Assembly (NCBI RefSeq): GCF_000217955.3
Contig: NZ_AFOY02000028.1
Coordinates: forward strand, 1 to 64,000
From: Pseudomonas fluorescens HK44
GTDB taxonomy: Bacteria; Pseudomonadota; Gammaproteobacteria; Pseudomonadales; Pseudomonadaceae
Length of the DNA stretch: 64,000 nucleotides
Reading direction: 5' to 3'
Shown here: positions 23,500 through 31,802 of the stretch, in pieces
How positions within the stretch are numbered: the stretch's first letter is position 1
Layout of the letters: every line of letters starts with the position of its first letter
The notes under the pieces: model-generated
Databases searched by the model: none
Seen by the model: the letters and a program-made list of their open reading frames with translations, nothing else
What the model was told of the DNA's origin: nothing
Translations under genes and position numbers: made by a program

Positions 23500-25035
23500 A
23501 TGCACGTGCCACATGCCGTTTTGCGCCCGTTGTGTCTGTCGGCCTGTTTGCTGTTGTTTCCCTCCCTCGCCTTGGCCGGTACACCCGCAGCGCTCAACCC
23601 GAGCGACATTGCCTGGCTACGCCGCGATGGCTTCGATCTGGATGCCGCCAGCCTGGCGCGCTTGCGCAGCATGGGCCGCGGGGGGTTGCTTCAAGCCCAA
23701 TTGGCCGACCGCATCAACACCCCGCTGCCACCGGCAATCAACGCGTTATTGCACAGTTATCCGGTATTGAGCACGCCGCCTGAATCATTGTTGCTGGCAT
23801 TCAGGAGCCAGCAGGAACAGCTCAAGGCCATGCCCGAAGGCGACGCCAAAAACGCTGCAAAAAAAGATGCACAACAACACGTCAACGAACTTGCAGAACA
23901 AGCGCGTGAAGCCGTGCTGTTGCATGCGGTGTATGGGCCTAATCAGCTCAAAGAGCAGTTGGTGGGTTTCTGGCTCAACCACTTCAGCGTGTTTCAGGGC
24001 AAAGCTCGCATACGGGTGCTGACGGCGGACTACGCAGAACACGCAATTCGTCCACACGCATTGGGCAAGTTCAAGGACCTGGTGATGGCCACCCTCAAGA
24101 GTCCGGCGATGCTTGAGTACCTGGACAACGTGCAAAATGCCCGGGGCAAGGTCAACGAGAATTACGCCCGCGAATTAATGGAGCTGCACACCCTGGGCGT
24201 CGGTTCAGGCTATACCCAGCAGGATGTGCAGCAACTGGCGTTGATTCTGACCGGCGCCGGGCTGATGCCGCTCGATGGTCGTACGCAGAAGTTTGCTCCT
24301 CGGTTACAGGCCTTGGTAGTGCGCGAAGGGCTGTTCGAATTCAATCCTCGTCGTCATGACTTTAGCGACAAGGTACTGCTTGGCCAACTGATCAGAGGCA
24401 GCGGTTTTGACGAGATCCGTCAGGCCGTGGAGCTGATCACCCGGCAGAAAGCCTGTGCGCATTTTATCTCGCAACAGCTGGCCGAATACTTCGTCGCCGA
24501 TCGGCCGTCGCCCGCGCTGGTGGAACGGATGGCCAAGACCTTCCAGGACAGCGACGGCGATATCGCCCAAGTGATGCGTACGTTGTTCGAGTCGAGGGAG
24601 TTGCTGCAAAGCGCTGGGACCAAGTTCAAGGACCCGATGCAGTTTGTGGTGTCGGCGGTGCGGCTGGCCTATGACGGCAAGCCGCTGGCCAACGCCAGGC
24701 CAATGATCAATTGGCTCAATCAGTTGGGACAGCCAGTATTCGGTCGCGTGACACCGGATGGCTGGCCGCTTGCGTCCAGCGGTTGGTCGAGCTCGGGGCA
24801 GATGTCCAAACGCTTCGAAATCGCCCGGGCAATCGGGCGTGGTGATAACCGTTTGTTTACCCCGCAAGGTAGCAACCTGCCCGGTCCCGGGTTTCCAATG
24901 ATCACCACACCGTTATTCTACGAGGCCATCTCTCCACACCTTTCAGCAGCGACCCTTGACGCGCTGAACAAGGCCGTGTCGCCTCAGGAATGGAACACCT
25001 TTTTGCTCGCCTCACCTGACTTCAATAACCGCTAA
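23500..25035 (+). CDS. Secreted DUF1800-domain protein
   Basis: 511 residues with a Sec signal peptide (SACLLLFPSLALAGT). DUF1800 hallmarks: LVGFWLNHFSVF, ENYARELMELHTLGV, HDFSDKVLLG and GWPLASSGWSSSGQMSKRFEIA. The family is almost always encoded beside a DUF1501 partner, as here (gap 21 bases). Its biochemical role is not established; the pair is thought to act in the periplasm or at the surface. The ribosome site before ATG 23,500 is weak. Confidence 0.9.
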   Translation: MHVPHAVLRPLCLSACLLLFPSLALAGTPAALNPSDIAWLRRDGFDLDAASLARLRSMGRGGLLQAQLADRINTPLPPAINALLHSYPVLSTPPESLLLAFRSQQEQLKAMPEGDAKNAAKKDAQQHVNELAEQAREAVLLHAVYGPNQLKEQLVGFWLNHFSVFQGKARIRVLTADYAEHAIRPHALGKFKDLVMATLKSPAMLEYLDNVQNARGKVNENYARELMELHTLGVGSGYTQQDVQQLALILTGAGLMPLDGRTQKFAPRLQALVVREGLFEFNPRRHDFSDKVLLGQLIRGSGFDEIRQAVELITRQKACAHFISQQLAEYFVADRPSPALVERMAKTFQDSDGDIAQVMRTLFESRELLQSAGTKFKDPMQFVVSAVRLAYDGKPLANARPMINWLNQLGQPVFGRVTPDGWPLASSGWSSSGQMSKRFEIARAIGRGDNRLFTPQGSNLPGPGFPMITTPLFYEAISPHLSAATLDALNKAVSPQEWNTFLLASPDFNNR

Positions 25036-25056
25036 ACCGCGTAACGAGGTGCCGCC

Positions 25057-26253
25057 ATGAATCGTCGAGAACTGCTGATTGCCGCTGCGGCAGCCGCGAC
25101 GCTTCCGTCCTTGTCGTTTAGTGCAAAGCTGTTCGCTGCCCCCGTTTCGGCGCCACGCTTTCTGATCGTTTTTCTTCGCGGCGGCTACGACTGCAACAAC
25201 CTGCTGGTGCCCTGTTCCAGCGATTTTTACTACGAGTCGCGTCCGACTCTCGCCATTGCCCGGCCGGACTCGCATAACCCCAACAGCGCCATTGCACTGG
25301 ACAGCCATTGGGGCCTGAACCCGGTTTTACGCGATTCGATCTACCCGTTGTGGCAACGCAAGCAGATCGCGTTCGTGCCATTCGCCGGAACCGATGATTT
25401 GTCCCGCAGTCACTTCGAAACCCAGGACAACATCGAGTCTGGCGAACCGACCCAACAGCGCAACCGTTACGACTCGGGCTTTCTTGCACGTTTGTCGCGT
25501 CAGGTGCCAAACAGTGCGCCCATCGCGTTCACCGATGCTTTGCCCCTGAGCTTCCAGGGCGGCAACGCCATCCCTAACATCTCATTGCGCGGTGCCTCGA
25601 AACCGGCCTTCGATGCTCGGCAATCGGCGATTCTTTCGTCGATGTACCAAAACACACCTTATGCCGCCTCCGCAGCCGGTGGCCTTGAACTTCGCCAGCA
25701 GGTGTCAAAGGATCTGCAAGAAGAGATGGTCAAGGCCAATCGTGGTGCGCCGAATGCGCAGAACTTTGCTGCGCAGACCCGACGTATGGCAACACTGATG
25801 CGCGACCAGTACCGACTGGGTTTCGTCGATGTCGGCGGCTGGGACACCCACGTCAATCAAGGCAGCACCAGTGGCCAACTGGCCAACAATCTGGCGAACC
25901 TTGGTGAAGGTCTGGTCGCCTACGCCCAGGCGCTGGGGGATGAATGGAACAACACCACCGTGGTGGTGGTCTCGGAGTTCGGCCGCACCTTTCGTGAAAA
26001 CGGCGCCAGGGGCACTGATCACGGGCATGGCACGGTCTATTGGGTACTCGGCGGCAATGTTCGCGGCGGGCGAATCGTTGGCGAACAGGTGGCGGTCAAC
26101 CCGCAAAGCCTGCTGCAAAACCGCGATTACCCGGTGCTCAACAATTATCGGAACCTGCTCGGTGGTTTGCTTGGCAGAACGTGGGGCTTATCCGCGTCAC
26201 AGTTGCAGAGCGTATTTCCCGGTGCACGTCCGGATGCATTGCAGTTGCTCTGA
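25057..26253 (+). CDS. DUF1501-domain exported protein (alkaline-phosphatase-fold-like)
   Basis: 398 residues, with an N-terminal NRRELLIAAAAAATLPSL signal that has the RR of Tat substrates. FLRGGYDCNNLLVP, DLSRSHFETQDNIESG, VDVGGWDTHVNQG and VVSEFGRTFRENG...GTDHGHG are DUF1501 hallmarks; the His/Asp pattern resembles metal ligands of the sulfatase/alkaline phosphatase superfamily. Second gene of a pair with the DUF1800 protein; GAGGTG precedes ATG. Confidence 0.9.
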   Translation: MNRRELLIAAAAAATLPSLSFSAKLFAAPVSAPRFLIVFLRGGYDCNNLLVPCSSDFYYESRPTLAIARPDSHNPNSAIALDSHWGLNPVLRDSIYPLWQRKQIAFVPFAGTDDLSRSHFETQDNIESGEPTQQRNRYDSGFLARLSRQVPNSAPIAFTDALPLSFQGGNAIPNISLRGASKPAFDARQSAILSSMYQNTPYAASAAGGLELRQQVSKDLQEEMVKANRGAPNAQNFAAQTRRMATLMRDQYRLGFVDVGGWDTHVNQGSTSGQLANNLANLGEGLVAYAQALGDEWNNTTVVVVSEFGRTFRENGARGTDHGHGTVYWVLGGNVRGGRIVGEQVAVNPQSLLQNRDYPVLNNYRNLLGGLLGRTWGLSASQLQSVFPGARPDALQLL

Positions 26254-26765
26254 TCGGCGTAAGAAATACGCAACGCATTACGTTGAAAGACCTCAAGGCA
26301 CTGCTGGTCGCAAGCTCCGGACTCAAGGCCATCAGCCTGGATCGAACATCGGCGCAAGGCTTGCTCAAAGCCATCGACGGTTAATTCTCTGACACCCTGG
26401 AAGTGAAGCTGCCGGGATTGGTAATCGTTGCTCAATGGCACACGGTTTAGAGGGAGATCAACGCTTGGGAAACGTTCTGGATCACCATTTCCTTATCGCC
26501 AAATCATCGGAAATTAGAAGTAAAACGACCGCTCATCGAGTGAAACGCCCTCTGTTTTGACAGCTTCATATCGGCATCTATAGTCCAGACGCGGCCTGTT
26601 GGAAGGAACCCGGACCGATCACTTTTATAGGCAAGGAGCCAGGCCAGCTCATACCCTGTGATCCGTGGGTTCCTCATAGTAGTGCGCTTACAACAGCCGC
26701 AAGGCAATCAAGCGTTGTTGTGCCTGGTAGATGCCAGGCTCTCACTATGAACAAGGAGCTTTACT
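26254..26765. other. 512-base non-coding stretch before the first AidA/PixA gene
   Basis: A short frame reading RNTQRITLKDLKALLVASSG...LLKAIDG-stop (to 26,384) looks protein-like but has no start of its own and continues from an out-of-frame shadow of DUF1501, so it may be a relic. Near the right end GCCTGG-TAGATG-CCAGGC (26,722-26,739) forms a hairpin in the leader of the next gene, just before its AAGGAG. Nothing else stands out. Confidence 0.45.
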
Positions 26766-27269
26766 ATGTCTCGAGTAACGGATGTGCTTGTTTCGATCGA
26801 CACCGAATCCATTCTGAAAAACTACCCGAACATCAGCAAAAACCCTGCCGCGCCAACATTGATTGATGTCAATCACGTGTACATGGTCACCAACCGGGAC
26901 AACGTGATCAATGGCCAGGCCGGTGGCGAACTGAATTTGAAAGCCTCGGTCGGTGACCTGATTCGCTGGCGCGAAACCAGCCTGTCGCAGAGTTTCGAAA
27001 CGGCAGTGGTTTTCTACAAGTTCATCGGCAACGCGGGTAATGAGCTGATCTCGACACCGACTCCACGCAAGGCCACCGCCTGTGTTGCCGTGCCAAACAC
27101 CAGCAACCCGTCGGTGCCTAGCTGCCAGAAAGTCGATAACCATTACTGGTCTTCGGAAACCCTGGCCACCGGCAGCGTGACCTATCACTTCAACTTCCTG
27201 ATCGTGAACCGGGACTGCCAGATTGTAGGTTGCTGCTCGTGGGATCCGTTCATCACTATCCGTAACTGA
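26766..27269 (+). CDS. AidA/PixA-family inclusion-body protein, copy 1
   Basis: 167 residues, ATG behind AAGGAG. Family features: VTDVLVSIDTESILKNYPN near the N-terminus, then a beta-rich domain with IRWRETSLSQSFETAVVFYKF, DNHYWSSETL, and the terminal TYHFNFLIVNRDCQIVGCCSWDPFI. AidA/PixA proteins are small cytosolic proteins that can form crystalline inclusions; in other bacteria they are quorum-sensing or stationary-phase controlled. No signal peptide. Followed by a weak terminator and a paralogue 120 bases on. Confidence 0.88.
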   Translation: MSRVTDVLVSIDTESILKNYPNISKNPAAPTLIDVNHVYMVTNRDNVINGQAGGELNLKASVGDLIRWRETSLSQSFETAVVFYKFIGNAGNELISTPTPRKATACVAVPNTSNPSVPSCQKVDNHYWSSETLATGSVTYHFNFLIVNRDCQIVGCCSWDPFITIRN

Positions 27270-27276
27270 TCTGGAC

Positions 27277-27302
27277 GGCCCCTTGGCGACAAGGGGCTTT
27301 GC
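27277..27302 (+). terminator. Probable weak terminator between the AidA/PixA paralogues
   Basis: GCCCCTT-GGCGA-CAAGGGGC followed by only TTT. It could partly separate the two genes' transcripts or act as an RNA-processing hairpin. Confidence 0.5.
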
Positions 27303-27392
27303 CCTCTGCCTCGCGTCCCGCCTGGAACTGGATGTCTTGCGTAAGCCGCAGCGGTGCGTCGCGATCCACCCACATCATGAAAGGAAGCCGTG

Positions 27393-27932
27393 ATGTCCAC
27401 AGATACCAGCGCAATCCCGTCACCCACCACTGAGCAGGCAACCAATGTGTTGCTGATTGTCGATGCCGAATCCCTGCTCACCCGCTACCCACAACCAAGC
27501 CTCGACCCGCAAAACCCGACCGCGATCGACAACGGCTTCATTTTCACCATTGGCGCAACCCAAAGGACAACGCCGGCCGCCAAGGGTATCTGCCTTGAGC
27601 TGGCCACAAACTCGGGAAAAACCGTCCATTTACGGGGCCGAACCGTCGGCCTGCACGCCGAGCATAGCGTGGTGTTTTACGACCTGTCCGTGGGTGATGC
27701 CGGGGTGCTGTCAAAACCGCAACTTGAGGTACACCGGGGCCTGACCTTGCCCGCCCTCAACCCCGGAACCCTCACCGAACCACTCCCGGTGAAAGCCGAT
27801 GATCACTACTGGCATTTCCAACAATTGAGCATCGGTGTAGAGCAGTGCAAGCTGAACTTCATGCTGGTGAACAGCAGTTGTGAAGTGCTGGGGTATTTCA
27901 GTTGGACGGTTGGGGCGAAGCTGTCGGGCTGA
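27393..27932 (+). CDS. AidA/PixA-family inclusion-body protein, copy 2
   Basis: 179 residues from ATG 27,393 (AAGGAAG upstream; the preceding GTG is also in frame). It matches copy 1 over the whole length: NVLLIVDAESLLTRYPQPS, HSVVFYDLSVGDAG, DDHYWHFQQLSIG, and CKLNFMLVNSSCEVLGYFSW. An alanine/threonine-rich N-terminal extension and divergence of the middle suggest an old duplication with specialisation. Confidence 0.85.
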   Translation: MSTDTSAIPSPTTEQATNVLLIVDAESLLTRYPQPSLDPQNPTAIDNGFIFTIGATQRTTPAAKGICLELATNSGKTVHLRGRTVGLHAEHSVVFYDLSVGDAGVLSKPQLEVHRGLTLPALNPGTLTEPLPVKADDHYWHFQQLSIGVEQCKLNFMLVNSSCEVLGYFSWTVGAKLSG

Positions 27933-27990
27933 AGTACCGGGACTGTTTTTGTGGCGAGGCTCACAGCGGTACTGGCTCGTCACCTACTCC

Positions 27991-28120
27991 GTAGCAGCTG
28001 CCGAAGGCTGCGTTCGGCCCGCGTAGCGGCCGTAAATCTGACACTGCATCATTTCTGAGGTGCCGATAACACGGTTTTGCGAGGGTTTCACCCTCGAACG
28101 CAGGCTTCGCCAGCTGCTAC
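27991..28120. repeat. REP-type inverted repeat pair
   Basis: GTAGCAGCTGCCGAAGGCTG... on the left and CGCAGGCTTCGCCAGCTGCT... on the right are inverted copies enclosing a second small palindrome (GCGTAGCGGCCG) and GAGGGTTTCACCCTC. It sits between two convergent genes, as Pseudomonas REPs usually do. Confidence 0.75.
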
Positions 28121-28142
28121 AGATCGTGTGAGTATGCATGAC

Positions 28143-28667
28143 TCAGCCATCCACCCGAGCCGATTGACGGCTGGCTTGAAGGGCCTTGGCCATTTGCAGG
28201 TGGTTTTCAAGCTTGGGTAGGGTTTCCGCGGCGAAGGCCTTGATCTCCGGCACGTCAGTGGTTTGTGCTTCCTGCTTCAACTGATCGATGGCTTCCTGGG
28301 TAGTTTGTACCTGGCTGGCGGCAAAGGTCGCGTCGAACGAGTCGCCGTCCTTGACCTCAGGAACCAATGCCTTGGCTTTGTTGGCCACCTCGTCTCTGGG
28401 GGCAACGGGCAGATCGAGTTTCCTGGCGATTTTCGCCAGGTGCTGGTTGGCCGTGGTGCGGTCGTTGATCACCACAATCGCGTAATCCTTGACCTCTTTG
28501 GATTCGGTTTTCTGGTGAGCCAGGCGGCTGGCTTCAATGTCGGCCATACCTTTGGCCGAGGCGTCGTTGATGAATTCGGCTGGCGACTGGGCCAAAGCAT
28601 TGCTGGCGCCCAGGCCCAGCAACACGGCAAAACTGATGGTCGGTAATCGGCTGGCCATATGCTTCAT
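28143..28667 (-). CDS. Periplasmic DUF4142 protein
   Basis: 174 residues, signal peptide ending ASNALAQ. The ferritin-like helical DUF4142 domain shows AEFINDASAKGMADIEASRLA, SKEVKDYAIVVINDRTTANQ and PEIKAFAAETLPKLENHLQMA. Homologues are small periplasmic helical proteins, often stress linked, of unknown function. GGAGGG precedes the start. Confidence 0.9.
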   Translation of the reverse strand: MKHMASRLPTISFAVLLGLGASNALAQSPAEFINDASAKGMADIEASRLAHQKTESKEVKDYAIVVINDRTTANQHLAKIARKLDLPVAPRDEVANKAKALVPEVKDGDSFDATFAASQVQTTQEAIDQLKQEAQTTDVPEIKAFAAETLPKLENHLQMAKALQASRQSARVDG

Positions 28668-28798
28668 GGTCGCGCCCTCCTTGAACAGGCAAATGAGTGC
28701 AGCGGGTTTCCCCCGTCTGACGTCTGAAGTTAAAACACCACAAAGGTTTAGAAAAGTTGAGCCTGCCGCGACGAACGGTGCCCCGCGCCAAAGTCGAA

Positions 28799-30145
28799 TC
28801 AGGCGCGGTCCAGACGCCCGCTCAAGCGCTTGGCAGCGTACATGGCCTCATCTGCGTGCTTGAACAATTGCTTTTCCTCACTGCCATGCTCGGGGTAAAG
28901 CGCGATACCGATGCTCGGCATGATGTTCAGGCTATGGCTGTCCAGACGCATCGGCTGGCCGAGGACCTGACGGATCTTGATCGCGACCCGCGCCGCGTCT
29001 TCGGTCGCCTGAACACTGTCGAGCAGGACGACAAACTCATCACCGCCAATGCGCGCTACCGTGTCGGACTCACGCACGCAGCCTTGCAGTCGATTAGCCA
29101 CGGCTTGCAGCAACATGTCGCCGACACCATGGCCATAGGTGTCGTTGACCTGTTTGAAATGGTCCAGATCGACATACAGCAGAGCCATGCGTCCAGACTC
29201 TTTTCTAGCTCTGCCGAGGGCTGCAGTCAGGCGTTCACGCAACAGTTCGCGATTGGGCAATCGGGTCAACTGGTCGTGCTGTGCCATGTATTGCAGCCGA
29301 CTGTGCAATTGCTTGCGCTCAATGGCTGCCGCGACCTGGGCACAGACGTATTGCAGCAGCTCCTTGTCGCGCTCGGTATAGTGTTCGCCACCGGGTACGC
29401 TTTTGACGATCAGCGCACCGATGGTGCCTTTCTGTGAGTTCAGCGGTACGCCCAACCAGCAGGGTGGATCCTGGCCATTCATGACCTCGTAAAGTCCGGG
29501 CATCGCAGCAGGTTGGTCGGGCGTCACCAACACCGACTGCCCCGTGCGAATTACCTCGGCGCAGAGCTGGCCAGTCACGGTAAACACCGGATCGTGCTCG
29601 TGATCGTCGACGTGGTACGGGAAATTCAATTGCTTGCAGTGCTCGTCGTAGAGCGCTACCGAGAAGTTCAACGCCGGTAACCATTCGCCGATCAGTTGAT
29701 GAATGCGTTTGAACAGCGCCAGCAAATCCTCAGCGGCATGGGCTGCTTCGGAGATCGCGTACAGTGCGGCCTGTCGGGACTCAGCCTGTTTGCGTTCGGT
29801 GATATCACGGGCTACGGCGATGCGCAGTTGGTCGACTTCAGACCAACGCGCCGACCAGAGCAGATGCACCACCTGACCATCCTTGCGCAGGTAGCGGTTT
29901 TCAAAGTTCGGGTTGGGCTGGCCGCGCATGATTTCCCGGGCCGCGTCCAGGGTCCGTTGGCGATCGGCCGGGTGGACCATCTCGATCATCGGCTGGCCGA
30001 TCAGCTCGTCCTGGGTAAAACCGAACACTCGCTCGCAAGCGGCACTGACAAAGACGAAGCGTCCCTGACTATCGACCGCACACACGACGTCGAGCAAAAG
30101 ATCGATGTAGCTCGCCAGCGGCGCGGAATTACTGGTGGTCATCAA
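28799..30145 (-). CDS. PAS-GAF-GGDEF diguanylate cyclase
   Basis: 448 residues. PAS (about 10-125; VVCAVDSQGRFVFVSAACERVFGF, with a PAC tail ENRYLRKDGQ), GAF (about 140-275) and GGDEF (about 285-448; DQLTRLPNRELL, YVDLDHFKQVNDTYGH, RIGGDEFVVLL). The active-site GGDEF is intact and no EAL domain follows, so it should make c-di-GMP. No RxxD inhibitory site is evident upstream of GGDEF in the usual place. No membrane segment: cytosolic. Confidence 0.92.
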   Translation of the reverse strand: MMTTSNSAPLASYIDLLLDVVCAVDSQGRFVFVSAACERVFGFTQDELIGQPMIEMVHPADRQRTLDAAREIMRGQPNPNFENRYLRKDGQVVHLLWSARWSEVDQLRIAVARDITERKQAESRQAALYAISEAAHAAEDLLALFKRIHQLIGEWLPALNFSVALYDEHCKQLNFPYHVDDHEHDPVFTVTGQLCAEVIRTGQSVLVTPDQPAAMPGLYEVMNGQDPPCWLGVPLNSQKGTIGALIVKSVPGGEHYTERDKELLQYVCAQVAAAIERKQLHSRLQYMAQHDQLTRLPNRELLRERLTAALGRARKESGRMALLYVDLDHFKQVNDTYGHGVGDMLLQAVANRLQGCVRESDTVARIGGDEFVVLLDSVQATEDAARVAIKIRQVLGQPMRLDSHSLNIMPSIGIALYPEHGSEEKQLFKHADEAMYAAKRLSGRLDRA

Positions 30146-30202
30146 AGATGGATACTGTCCAAGAGTGCAGCCGTGAGTATCAATCCCTCGACCCGGCCAT
30201 CG

Positions 30203-30448
30203 CTAAACAGGATGTCCTGATGCAGCTGTCGCAGCCTTGCGTGCAGCCTCAAACCTTGTTCGCCAACACCCCGCAACCCCATGCAGCAAGGCGTTGACAG
30301 CGAAGCCGGTGAACATTACCCCGCACATCCGGGTAATTGCCAGCTCATGACGCTGATACAACGGGCGCAGCCGACGAGTGCCCACAATGCCGATCAGAAT
30401 AGCGCATACGGCGATACCGCCAACGAAGCTCAGAAAAATCAGCCACAT
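30203..30448 (-). CDS. Small two-helix membrane protein
   Basis: 81 residues: a hydrophobic segment at about 2-22 (IFLSFVGGIAVCAILIGIVG), a basic loop, and a second at about 42-62 (MCGVMFTGFAVNALLHGVAG). The tail resembles the end of LysE/RhtB-type exporters, so it could be a remnant of one or a genuine small protein; I cannot tell. Confidence 0.6.
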   Translation of the reverse strand: MWLIFLSFVGGIAVCAILIGIVGTRRLRPLYQRHELAITRMCGVMFTGFAVNALLHGVAGCWRTRFEAARKAATAASGHPV

Positions 30449-30549
30449 TTGCGTGTTTGTATCAGCGGTTTCAAGCCGATGTAACCACTAACACTCAAGG
30501 AGCCATGATCTAGAGTCATACCTCATGATGAACGCTTCAGTGCGCCCCG

Positions 30550-30963
30550 TTACGACGTGAAAATCTGCATCCCCGCATAAGGTTTCCGGCGACACGCCTC
30601 AAGTCGCGACGCCAGATTCCCGACATGGACTTCAAGCTTGTGCCCATCTGGATCCAGAAAATAAAACGACGCACCTTCGCTGCGATTGTCCCGCCACTCC
30701 AGAACCCTCACGGCTCGCAGTCGTTCAACCAATACCGGGAAGTCGCTGGCGCCCACGCTGAATGCGTAATGGGTGTAATCGACTGCGGCTTCCGGCCGAC
30801 GCAGCGGATCGAGAGACAGGCACAACCACAACCCTGGCAACCACAGATAGGCGCCGCGGTCCCAGGTGGTGTCGAGGCGCAGGTGCAACAGGCCATGATA
30901 GAACGCCACGCTGCGGTCCAGATCGGTGACCGCCAGGGTCAGGTGGCTAAGTCCTGAGAGCAT
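30550..30963 (-). CDS. fosA: FosA-type fosfomycin thiol transferase
   Basis: 137 residues of the vicinal-oxygen-chelate fold. Metal ligands His7 (LSHLTLAV), His65 (DYTHYAF) and Glu111 (HKLEVHVG) are present, along with RSEGASFYFLDPDG and the C-terminal RLEACRRKPYAGM seen in FosA. It would add glutathione to fosfomycin using Mn2+. Pseudomonas commonly carry a chromosomal copy; no mobile context here. Confidence 0.92.
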   Translation of the reverse strand: MLSGLSHLTLAVTDLDRSVAFYHGLLHLRLDTTWDRGAYLWLPGLWLCLSLDPLRRPEAAVDYTHYAFSVGASDFPVLVERLRAVRVLEWRDNRSEGASFYFLDPDGHKLEVHVGNLASRLEACRRKPYAGMQIFTS

Positions 30964-30967
30964 CGGT

Positions 30968-31708
30968 TCAGAGCCCTTTTAACTCTTTGGGAACAACATA
31001 CTGCTGACCGTCATACCGCAGCGTCGTCAGTAGCGTTTTCCCCACCGTATCCTTGTACTCACAATCACCGTTTTTCATAGTGTTTTGCGAGCCGGTGGTT
31101 ACCGATTTGACGATCAGGTCGGCGAAACCATTGCTGCTGGTTTTGGCCATGTCCAGGGTGCGTTTGGTGCGCGAAAATTCGCCGGTGCAGTTGGTATCCC
31201 ACTCACCGCTTGCGGATTCGATCACCAATTGTTCCAGTACCGGGCGCAGTGTGTTGCCTTCGCGAACATACAGCGACAGCCAGGCCTCGTCGAAAGGATT
31301 GGCCCGTGACGAGCCGGTGAACCCCGCACGCACACCGAATGCCCGCAGGTCGGAAGTAAGCTTGTAGCGCGCGGTGTCGATGCTCAGCCCTTCGAACCGG
31401 ACGGCATCGGAGCTGAACGCCGAGGCTTTGGCATAGCGGGCCAGTGGCTTGCCGTCGACATTGGACACCACGGCCAGTTTCAGGTCGTACATTCCGGTGC
31501 CGTCCGGCTCCTGGCTGAGGGTCGGATCCGGTTCGATTTGCGACAGCGCGATGATGGTCTGGCCGTCATAGGCCGGCCAGTCCTTACACACCGAATAACC
31601 CGATACACCCTCAGGCAATGGTGGTGTTACACACTCGGCATACGCCTGGGTTGCGCCCAGCGCACCACTCATTGCCACACATCCCAGCCAGCTGTATTTC
31701 AAGGTCAT
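30968..31708 (-). CDS. Exported protein of unknown function
   Basis: 246 residues from ATG 31,708 (AAGGAACAGGG upstream). Signal peptide MTLKYSWLGCVAMSGALGAT..AYA, then a secreted domain with cysteines in ECVTPPLPEGVSGYSVCKDW and DTNCTGEF/NGDCEYKD that could make two disulphides. No enzyme motif; the family is not recognised. It is only 4 bases from fosA on the same strand, but the link may be accidental. Confidence 0.8.
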   Translation of the reverse strand: MTLKYSWLGCVAMSGALGATQAYAECVTPPLPEGVSGYSVCKDWPAYDGQTIIALSQIEPDPTLSQEPDGTGMYDLKLAVVSNVDGKPLARYAKASAFSSDAVRFEGLSIDTARYKLTSDLRAFGVRAGFTGSSRANPFDEAWLSLYVREGNTLRPVLEQLVIESASGEWDTNCTGEFSRTKRTLDMAKTSSNGFADLIVKSVTTGSQNTMKNGDCEYKDTVGKTLLTTLRYDGQQYVVPKELKGL

Positions 31709-31802
31709 TCCCTGTTCCTTGCGAACGTCATCAATCGATAAAAGATCAGCCATGCACTATCGCCTGCCCGGTCTGTCGATTCAACCCGTTCGATACAGCA
31801 CT

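Noticed and set aside
26040..26384. 114-codon plus-strand ORF overlapping the DUF1501 gene end
   Set aside because: Most of it lies out of frame in DUF1501; only the last ~40 codons look protein-like, with no start of their own.
27991..28120. Possible CRISPR-like repeats
   Set aside because: The repeats are inverted and singular, not direct with uniform spacers; a REP pair explains them.
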